Origin: CALVJJ01 sp045538425 | GTDB taxonomy: Bacteria > Bacillota > Clostridia > Christensenellales > UBA1242 | Direction: 5' to 3' | NCBI GenBank assembly: GCA_045538425.1 | Contig: JAZSRJ010000031.1 | Coordinates: 1 to 11,616 of the forward strand | Length of the DNA stretch: 11,616 nt | Shown here: piece by piece, positions 9,001 through 11,616 of the stretch | Position numbering within the stretch: the first letter of the stretch is position 1 | Layout: each line of letters opens with the position of its first letter | Notes under the pieces: model-generated | What the model was told of the DNA's origin: nothing | The model's input: only the letters and a program-made list of their open reading frames with translations | Database searches by the model: none | Program-made: the position numbers and the translations under genes

Positions 9001-11526
9001 TACAGATACTGTGAAAGTTAGTAAAGATGTATTGCTATCCATTAAGTCAGCATATACGGTGATATAACTATAATCTTTTAGATCCAATTCCACGTAGATA
9101 CGGTTGTCATTACGTGTAACAATGGTATAACGTTTCATTGTTTTTAATGCATCAGTATTGCTATTGTAAGTAATGTAACTTGCACTTTCTGTAAGAGAAT
9201 AATTAATATTATCTTGCAAAACCATACCTTGCGCATCATATACAACCCAAGCTGGTTGAAGATAGGTAACATTGTTTGGTCTTACAGAATAACGAATGAC
9301 CGCTTTTTTCTTGCTATCATCGTTAAGACTATTAAGATCGTATCTGCTATAGATATTGAAGTTGCTTGTACCATCATCATTTTGAATACTAACGCTAGTA
9401 ATACTCAAAACTGTTTCAACCACAAAAGCAAAACGATATTCGATAGCATCTTTTTGTCCTAAATTATTGTAGCCTTTGATAATAATTTCGATGGTTGTAC
9501 GACCTGCATAAGATTCTACATAGAACTCATCATTATCACTAGACATTGTAACACCAAGCCCATCCACATATGGAAGAATGGTCACACTATCCATCAAAGT
9601 ATCTTGCACATCATTAATGAAATAATGAATTGGCATCAATGTTCCACTCATTAATTGATATACTGGATATTCTGTATCTCCAGCCATCAATGGTTGTAAG
9701 TGATCATTGGTAACTGCGACATTACCAACCACAATACTTGCTGATTGTAATTCGTGATATACAATTACTGTTACTGTACAATAATTACCATTAGGAGCAA
9801 CAAGTCTCATATTGAATGTACCTGTTTTTCCTAAATCATTGCCAGTTAATGTAAGAATAGAAATTTCACCAGTAGCACCTGCTGTCCATGCGTAAGACAC
9901 AAGTTCTTCATTAAGATTTTCAATACGAATACGATTGTATAGTGTTGCTACATCAATTCCTGTGATATTGATATTGGCTACATTACCAATTCCTTCTTCA
10001 CCGTCTACATTGATGTAATAGACTGTATTGTCTGTCACAATATCCATTTGGCCTCGAACAAACTCTAATGGAATGGTGGTAGACAAATCTACATATGGTA
10101 CAGCACTTTCAATAACAATAGAAAAATCTCCAATTGGCTTATCACTAGGATAATTATGAACAACATAGAATGGTCCATCATTGGTTGTATAGGTAGAAGA
10201 CTCATCAATCGCACCAAAACGATTGTGAATACTTACTGTATAATTGGCATCTTGTACACCATTAAGTCGAATATAGAATGGAGAACGTGTAAGTTCTTGC
10301 CCCCCAACAGTAGCAACTTTTACAATAATTTGGTTGTTGGCACCATTGACTTTATCATCATCATACACACTCATTGGTTGTGTAGCACCAAGCTCTACGC
10401 CTTGATTGGTTACAACAAATTGTTCTGGATAAAATTCTACAACAATTCTAACAGGAACAATTTTGATCTCTTTGTTGGTTACTTCGTTATGGATATATCC
10501 AAAAGGAACAACTACATCTCCTTGTCCTTGTTCCATAACATCAAAATAAGTATCCATCCAAGTAATAGAAACATTGCCATTGTTGTATGTATCTTGAAGT
10601 TGATTTTGATTTCCTACGATACCAACTTGGTATGTTGTTAGATCCAACAAGACACGCTCTACATCTCCCGTTGTTGGATTAACTTTTTTCACAAAGAAAT
10701 AGAGATCTTTATGGAACAAATCTTCGTTTTGAGAATTTTGTGCAATAGACAAAATATGTTGTCCATTAGGATTCTTTGTTAGTTCTGTGTAGGTATCCCC
10801 TGTTTTGTACATAAGAATGATGTCATTTTCTTTTACTACATCTACAACATTGACTCTAACAGTTGTTCCTACAATGGCTGTATTGTCTGCTGACTCTACC
10901 AAAACATCAAAAGAATCTAACGAGCAACCATCACTAATTGCAATCTTGTTGTCTTTTAATGTTATGTATTGACTTTGTTCTCCTACATTGAGGGTTGACA
11001 TCTTAAGACTACGCTTATTGGTTGCACCAGGAACAAAGATATCAAATCCCGACAAGTCTAGGCTTCCACCTCTTTCGATATATAAGTTGGTGTACCCTGT
11101 CAAATCAAGATCATTAATTGGAATGTTGACTTTTACAAGCACATCTGCACAACGACCACCCTCTTTTGTTTTGATAGACAAAATTGAGTGACCAACTTTT
11201 TTTGCATCAAAAGTGACACGAGTTGTGTTGCCTGATTTAGCAAACTGACTATTATCAACATAGACAACATCCGCCTGACTGGATGTTACACTAATATCTG
11301 TACTCACACCTTTCTTTGCTCCAGCAACGGATACATCAAAAGAAAAAGTAGTAGGCTCTCCATCTTCCAAGTCTACTTCATACACATATTGACCATTGGT
11401 GTTGATAATTTTACTATCCAGCACAATGCGTAAATTCTTATACAAATCTCCACACCCGACCAATGCCAAGAGTGCGAATAACACAAAGCTCGATACCAAA
11501 CAAATTTTAGATCTCAATTTTCCCAT
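1..11526 (-). CDS. Giant GLUG-repeat / Ig-like surface lipoprotein, partial (C-terminus beyond window)
   Basis: One uninterrupted frame of 3,842 codons runs from an ATG to the window edge. No in-frame TAA, TAG or TGA was found on reading every codon. The product starts with a lipoprotein signal peptide (Cys25 as lipidated residue), so it should be exported by Sec and anchored to the outer face of the membrane. The rest is rich in Asn, Thr, Ser, Tyr, Val and Asp, with few Cys (14) and Trp (19), as in large beta-structured adhesins. Three GLUG beta-helix modules (about residues 1018-1582, 2580-3175 and 3216 onward) alternate with two Ig-like stretches of about 1,000 residues each. GLUG motifs (Pfam Glug family) are known from large bacterial surface proteins. 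A role in adhesion or binding is inferred, and I see no catalytic motif. The start is chosen because AGGTGA lies four bases upstream. In-frame ATGs at 11554-11556 and 11551-11553 lack such a site. A second anchor could sit in the missing C-terminus. It could be monocistronic, but neighbours are not visible. Confidence 0.95.
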   Translation of the reverse strand, partial: MGKLRSKICLVSSFVLFALLALVGCGDLYKNLRIVLDSKIINTNGQYVYEVDLEDGEPTTFSFDVSVAGAKKGVSTDISVTSSQADVVYVDNSQFAKSGNTTRVTFDAKKVGHSILSIKTKEGGRCADVLVKVNIPINDLDLTGYTNLYIERGGSLDLSGFDIFVPGATNKRSLKMSTLNVGEQSQYITLKDNKIAISDGCSLDSFDVLVESADNTAIVGTTVRVNVVDVVKENDIILMYKTGDTYTELTKNPNGQHILSIAQNSQNEDLFHKDLYFFVKKVNPTTGDVERVLLDLTTYQVGIVGNQNQLQDTYNNGNVSITWMDTYFDVMEQGQGDVVVPFGYIHNEVTNKEIKIVPVRIVVEFYPEQFVVTNQGVELGATQPMSVYDDDKVNGANNQIIVKVATVGGQELTRSPFYIRLNGVQDANYTVSIHNRFGAIDESSTYTTNDGPFYVVHNYPSDKPIGDFSIVIESAVPYVDLSTTIPLEFVRGQMDIVTDNTVYYINVDGEEGIGNVANINITGIDVATLYNRIRIENLNEELVSYAWTAGATGEISILTLTGNDLGKTGTFNMRLVAPNGNYCTVTVIVYHELQSASIVVGNVAVTNDHLQPLMAGDTEYPVYQLMSGTLMPIHYFINDVQDTLMDSVTILPYVDGLGVTMSSDNDEFYVESYAGRTTIEIIIKGYNNLGQKDAIEYRFAFVVETVLSITSVSIQNDDGTSNFNIYSRYDLNSLNDDSKKKAVIRYSVRPNNVTYLQPAWVVYDAQGMVLQDNINYSLTESASYITYNSNTDALKTMKRYTIVTRNDNRIYVELDLKDYSYITVYADLMDSNTSLLTFTVSVRLTQQYHDLNHVVSYTYNEEGKASVSVRKPTRVNSLRFENLKKDNGQYVYYFDVRDIVENNGYFTQGNTASILVNINPNNAVNNNLVIQTIYHKVPRNGGIEEVIESADNLTIDVSNNAGKEYQKYLHLTLNKHLSDDTYDGYIEVVVSAQDSLSGSIYTVQQKFNVYLLDGTEANPFRVGTAYDLDRMRDGLDSYYVLTNDIDLENYINTNEEGAWKAIGTLTTPFTGVLRSDGNQTYTISGLKIVETATTDLLVKDQMAINTCYYAGLFGCLGDSAEVADINLQVALIDIAQQKATTGDYFYLGSLAGVTTQYATIRNVKVYDNHNACEGATRYSIRFASNSAVTAMIGGVVGHNQGAIEQSKLNLVMEISDNRTDGSATIVYLGGIAGSNTGAISGATSQTMGMGLEQYDVVVAINQVLDSSNIINPDSITGGVVGLQQQLGSIDNLNVMAHMRAYNNVGGVVGQIDEGSITNITVVPVIRANENAGGLVGVAGSSHIQNNHVEFYTRQYTASINNSSIVAKNNLGGLIGYVRESLTSTNNLANNSIYSYTKSTFDSYVSTNDNAFWGDLFLNNESGFAGVGVGSVADGVYINFNNILARVSIQGASNTSIVRGLVGYISNLVNINVANVSLVITTSDIATMTFTDIERNGQEESIWEDIDVRRRTFAFGDSLGTSTQIVNSYAVINGIFLGYNNGSNTTTYNDWMVGLGDVVYVFDATNGNSDTGLNTTNTEVGYLSAIYYSHNEYTITFQDTTGTLTTNYLINLASVSKRGESGSVALLVNLPPLAVICEVVEDNNKVITRGEESILVVEMIRLEDHCYDSNGNIVGDTARGELKQALLTANRIKLTELIQAKAVPAFLTNTKMSLVSGNTNIVSIVTIGTETYLQLNGIGTTTITVTSQYDTDMHDSVSIKVIDKTLGFGLYEDDTHQDLIIDNTKAEHTTLVIEKDKTMSIYAKVTQLWESLATKYDTNVGVRLEVDDNAILTFNSLDWTQDGDVYYVDINNVNQLTIRGTLAGNYSVTVKPYIIVEGNVFYLSDFDQSFDINVINGTQDIYVVNHMTEISYSVIESRMFSVEVVTDKEDEIVVGVFRDALNQNYTFAINSQDWTGVSNTLNLGYMDVKVIAIQHSGTTITYTFETKLDTAQFLAEHSYIQDNAGNNYTEEEILKVYNDLLQYNFEFYVLEDNETLNNNYLGTTTADRRYTVSEEGIIRLVRTHYTELETNDNVLEFPTLTVTMDTEEMEEGDLMSYHYPSNLTESTISYVSTSGQTYSANKTYYQLMGQDYVAVVFTATDLADPSRIDVSNYYEKVETYSFNGKEIPYNNILAGEYGLLTINNSEKLANLDYIEITSDQVNGQYIRFDQMVRKYKKQTFEVSAGTGGSSYDYYQFAYERLSDTVQVIDGGVRLFRKSVTDESSTYFTGQYFVRTLISSNIPAGSVYTITIRGYKTLPNGDAQLVTTYTKSLDVLVPPQVSIECAQTAVARGTTQRFVMTVKGVDETTTISFEDSVLQKNTTVYSYGNYYTIQRVTGDIYEVWVSSAVSSGAQLSIVYTVSKRINNNIITETNEANPFVLTVADFVVNSIHVENVYNNYFIGELNQYYTLRVVLDDITYNSRTVGVATKISELEETLSTLVNASGATDTWWVYENGRSTNITTNKYVGFEASYTYDSENNKGVVRVKNTVLNTNTTLEARVRLHYGNTVTAVRSTDVGVASYTELTCPFQFDCYRYTDEENPTPIYNYEQFVEMMDEGVGSYRLMADITLEDWIPRDTYRAITNSGSNNNDNSTNNNGASVTNVISSIDGNGYVIEIKSFNKEALSNTGIGGLFATVHGDTIIKNLIVQLTPTNPNKSIEVDQEGTGPNTNSSDVFDYEYDMTGATSVVFGTIAGINNGVITNSAVMYNTSSLKDERINLLLEQSETTSSIHTEDVLSYDEYALYNKTNSGNQLKVTGDDTRYFYSKKITQNNKVANFYNTIYDERTLTNIHIKSDLGVSAYVGGLVGQNTGYITNSYVRSISIKGSGYVAGLVAENSGKISSSYYSDGNIKNDFNSTVDAGTAGLVAINTATGNIAYSYAEGRSYYQYLYETRDANGNTIYQPSKTNEGAELSDLVGLNRSITSIDRTQFTGHNYEYMIESKELALGMRNLNSAINTNTHAAGFVYENSGTIHNSYSNILVNSTADSAGFVYNNTETGHISDTFSLSSIVMNKTNASQFSGRVSTTDYLNKGTIEHSVYLKTEAMGKKDNVTINIVDQVTDDKFADNISLTQFGRYSSFTGFAFNDDYQDNSAESVASAVWFIPQPEDYNSDAEDKKDMYFSIMQRDYYLFGYPQLVSTNMKTQSINYLVSTSMDDNGNTTYTYNEASEVEGSITNPYLVYDSQLFDTRMHDIGDESARSNTTKEYNVRLIRDISYATKADHKATTYKVTFSGVLDGNDMKIEDLSITAEKDADNDGTIDVTQAGLFGSIENATVKNLTFVVNEINATGVPFVGALSGIISDSHISNITLEAGGDDSLISGGNIVGGLAGLVFGNSQIINIENHINITSYFKSGSNEFTYETMYASKGDFTILHIDEEAKNGSGSSVEDQATTIYTNYDKVSYVGGVVGVMDADNNSVDAESVTSAQTSQAKRFRVGETVQLAGEIVGGVIGYLGSDVTSISDEVRVSKESTLSLIASRVAGGLVGENHGTLQRSFVSHTDDLQKTIDTAQILGVYSTDNYRYLYGKPTDGKGTSRNANFIGGLVGLNIGGTIEDSYNRVDVYSLNAVSAGGLVGLSFGGEINASYSTASVRAYSNAGGLVGQLGFFDTLATTMKSKYFISVPEGYVRPNTPITGFDGGVAATVWNTEDLQAKLKNNGQLNYYYNLGAYIGSFAKADFINEISSETFELGNINTINNARAKTEVNFALSTSIECKTMTGIDDDHLLTEVGSENNAGLIVNGSSFVANITGAIYEKDPKDKDHYYLFRDLGYFASMRTQEEMIARRMLWENTKDWQGLAWTTD
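602..963 (-). repeat. Four exact copies of a 14-base GLUG core (CCAACAAGTCCACC on plus strand)
   Basis: The plus-strand 14-mer CCAACAAGTCCACC occurs at 602-615, 683-696, 770-783 and 950-963. On the coding strand it reads GGTGGACTTGTTGG and encodes the GGLVG of four motifs in module 3. The distances between copies are 81, 87 and 180 bases, all whole codons. The matching motifs in modules 1 and 2 use different synonymous codons. Confidence 0.85.
1627..1653 (-). other. Possible calcium-binding loop DADNDGTID (residues 3292-3300)
   Basis: The segment Asp-Ala-Asp-Asn-Asp-Gly-Thr-Ile-Asp matches the DxDxDG loop core of EF-hand, dockerin and thrombospondin type 3 calcium sites. It is a single loop without a recognisable paired helix. 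It lies between two strands at the start of module 3, so it could equally be an acidic turn. A weaker relative, DADNNSVDAE, begins at residue 3452. Confidence 0.35.
2002..3789 (-). repeat. GLUG beta-helix module 2 (residues about 2580-3175)
   Basis: The entry pattern is NPTPIYNYEQFVEMM, then YRLMADITLEDWIP and, after an Asn-rich insertion, SSIDGNGYVIEIKSF. Repeat motifs start near residues 2670 (GGLFATVHGDTIIKN), 2730 (GTIAGINNGVITNS), 2843 (GGLVGQNTGYITNS), 2870 (AGLVAENSGKISSS), 2903 (AGLVAINTATGNIAYS), 3002 (AGFVYENSGTIHNS) and 3028 (AGFVYNNTETGHISD). Most are the degenerate AG(L/F)V variant rather than strict GGLVG. The module closes with AVWFIP near 3139 and GYPQLV near 3171-3176, the usual end of such modules. 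Two non-repeat insertions of roughly 70-90 residues interrupt the coils (about 2745-2842 and 2920-3000). Confidence 0.85.
3601..3660 (-). repeat. Asn-rich low-complexity insertion with ATT triplet runs (residues 2623-2642)
   Basis: Twenty residues made mostly of Asn, Ser and Gly (NSGSNNNDNSTNNN and onward) interrupt the entry unit of module 2, where related units have the 'pFtG' strand. The DNA contains (ATT)3 on the plus strand at 3619-3627 and again at 3640-3648, with imperfect copies between. Slippage here would change the length in whole codons and would not break the frame. It probably forms a flexible surface loop. Confidence 0.7.
3790..6780 (-). other. Ig-like/beta-sandwich region 2 (residues about 1583-2579)
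   Basis: About 1,000 residues of predicted beta-rich sequence link GLUG modules 1 and 2. Near the start, residues about 1660-1702 include a helix-prone stretch (RGELKQALLTANRIKLTELI), after which strand-type sequence resumes. A Big_2-like C-terminal half follows at about 1703-1762. NGQYIRF at residues 2201-2207 echoes the NGQYVY motif of region 1. A Cys-x5-Cys pair (Cys2566, Cys2572) sits just before the entry of module 2. No enzyme signature was recognised. Other domain families could be hidden here, since divergence makes assignment by eye unsafe. Confidence 0.45.
6241..6420 (-). other. Big_2-like bacterial Ig half-domain (residues about 1703-1762)
   Basis: The order of elements matches the second half of a Big_2 domain. 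SGNTNIVSIV corresponds to the usual 'S.n..va.v' strand. YLQLNGIGTTTITVTSQYD corresponds to 'v.a...GtatIta...', and DSVSIKVID forms the last strand. The first half should lie upstream, within the residues around 1670-1702, but is not clearly recognisable. This is the best-matching Ig-type unit in the protein. Confidence 0.6.
6781..8475 (-). repeat. GLUG beta-helix module 1 (residues about 1018-1582)
   Basis: The module opens with NPFRVGTAYDLDRM, then YYVLTNDIDLENY, WKAIGT, PFTGVL and SDGNQTYTISGLKI. This is the entry pattern typical of GLUG proteins. Core motifs start at residues 1193 (GGVVGHNQGAI), 1229 (GGIAGSNTGAI), 1277 (GGVVGLQQQLGSI), 1305 (GGVVGQIDEGSI), 1332 (GGLVGVAGSSHI), 1371 (GGLIGYVRES) and 1459 (GLVGYISN). 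A degenerate copy lies near 1423. Spacing is mostly 27-48 residues, as expected for stacked beta-helix coils. The synonymous codons for the motif vary between copies, which points to old repeats. Unlike module 2, no closing YPxL motif is obvious, so the 3' boundary is approximate. Confidence 0.85.
8476..11451 (-). other. Ig-like/beta-sandwich region 1 (residues about 26-1017)
   Basis: About 990 residues lie between the lipidated Cys and the first GLUG module. Alternating hydrophobic and polar residues predict short beta-strands throughout. I see no transmembrane segment or coiled coil. Residues about 50-136 resemble a bacterial Ig (Big_2-like) unit, ending in a strand pattern VTFDAKKVGHSILSIKT near residues 104-120. 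Residues 887-892 (NGQYVY) repeat a motif also found at 44-49. The segment about 906-921, containing NINPNNAVNN, has the P-x-N-A signature common in Big_2 domains. The individual units are too diverged to delimit by eye. A stalk or spacer holding the beta-helices away from the membrane is inferred. Confidence 0.5.
11452..11526 (-). other. Lipoprotein signal peptide with lipobox LVGC
   Basis: Residues 1-25 have the three-part layout of a bacterial lipoprotein signal. The n-region is short and positive (Lys3, Arg5, Lys7). A hydrophobic stretch runs from Ile8 to Val23. The lipobox is Leu22-Val23-Gly24-Cys25, matching the consensus [LVI][ASTVI][GAS]C. Known biology of this signal: Lgt would attach diacylglycerol to Cys25 and LspA would cleave before it. 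The mature protein would then begin Cys-Gly-Asp. No cell-wall sorting motif can be assessed because the C-terminus is outside the window. Confidence 0.9.
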
Positions 11527-11530
11527 TGTT

Positions 11531-11536
11531 TCACCT
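11531..11536 (-). promoter_or_regulatory. Ribosome binding site AGGTGA deciding the start
   Basis: On the coding strand AGGTGA is followed by AACA and then ATG. This is the 3' part of the full Shine-Dalgarno AGGAGGTGA, at a normal aligned spacing. It favours the ATG at 11524-11526 over the tandem in-frame ATGATG at 11551-11556. Those two are preceded only by a T-rich stretch with no purine-rich site. Confidence 0.8.
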
Positions 11537-11556
11537 ATTAATTTATTTTTCATCAT

Positions 11557-11579
11557 TGCACAAAAATCATGCACAAAAA
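11557..11579 (-). repeat. Direct repeat TTTTTGTGCA x2 in the 5' leader
   Basis: Two exact copies of TTTTTGTGCA (11570-11579 and 11557-11566) are separated by three bases, giving a 13-base period. They lie between the candidate -10 boxes and the ribosome binding site. This could be a regulator-binding site or a leader feature, or simple chance in T-rich DNA. No function is assigned. Confidence 0.45.
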
Positions 11580-11593
11580 ATAAAATATATTTT

Positions 11594-11609
11594 ACTATAA
11601 TTAAGTATA
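11594..11609 (-). promoter_or_regulatory. Candidate -10 elements (TATACT and TATAGT)
   Basis: On the coding strand, TATACT (11604-11609) and TATAGT (11594-11599) each differ from TATAAT at one position. They lie about 70-85 bases upstream of the start codon. A -35 box for either would fall outside the window, so it cannot be checked. The surrounding sequence is almost pure A/T, which makes chance matches likely. Confidence 0.3.
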
Positions 11610-11616
11610 AAATTTT

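Larger units (their letters stand above)
11527..11616. other. Upstream non-coding leader of the giant gene
   Basis: This 90-base AT-rich segment is the only sequence outside the gene. It holds the ribosome binding site, the direct repeat and possible -10 boxes. I see no terminator hairpin, RNA gene or riboswitch fold. The gene's frame stays open upstream through the tandem ATGATG, so a start ten residues earlier is formally possible. Confidence 0.7.

Noticed and set aside
10156..10641. Plus-strand open frame of 161 codons, the longest on that strand
   Set aside because: It lies wholly opposite the giant gene and its codons are exact antiparallel partners of that gene's codons. Its composition (Asn/Ile/Cys/Tyr-rich, no domain) is that of an antisense shadow. 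I saw no convincing ribosome binding site.
1..11526. Broken gene or assembly artefact, because no other long frame is apparent
   Set aside because: Every in-frame triplet was read and no stop was found. The domain pattern stays coherent from signal peptide to window edge, which argues against frameshifts.
11527..11616. Riboswitch or attenuator in the leader
   Set aside because: Only 90 bases are visible. They are almost pure A/T with no stable stem or terminator-like GC hairpin.

Overview
The window is one very large minus-strand gene plus 90 bases of its upstream region. The gene starts at an ATG at 11524-11526. It stays open, with no in-frame stop, through 3,842 codons to the left edge, where it is cut off before its stop codon. 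I read the frame codon by codon and found no interruption, so it looks like an intact giant gene rather than a pseudogene. No other gene, RNA gene, mobile element or CRISPR array is supported. Open frames on the plus strand are shadows of this gene.

The product is a predicted surface lipoprotein of more than 3,840 residues. It begins with a lipoprotein signal peptide (lipobox LVGC, Cys25). Three GLUG-type beta-helix modules follow, separated by long beta-rich Ig/bacterial-Ig-like stretches. Reading in the direction of the gene: signal peptide (residues 1-25); Ig-like region 1 (about 26-1017); GLUG module 1 (about 1018-1582); Ig-like region 2 (about 1583-2579, with a recognisable Big_2-like half-domain near 1703-1762); GLUG module 2 (about 2580-3175); a 40-residue linker; GLUG module 3 (about 3216 to beyond 3842, cut by the window edge). 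Each module opens with a related entry signature (an NP dipeptide, a 'disp-L...D-I' segment, then usually DGN). It then runs through repeats of the form GG(L/V)(V/I/A)G...G.I.(N/S)S. The C-terminus, and with it any second anchor or catalytic domain, is not visible.

The DNA is AT-rich. The start has a Firmicutes-like Shine-Dalgarno AGGTGA. All 19 tryptophans are TGG and TGA never occurs in frame, so the gene is read with the standard bacterial code. This fits a low-GC Bacillota or a Mycoplasmatota-type lineage that has kept UGA as a stop (Acholeplasma/Izemoplasma/RF39-like, for example) and argues against UGA=Trp mycoplasmas. The exact organism is inference. The likely role is a cell-surface adhesin or matrix/host-interaction protein. 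No enzymatic motif was recognised.
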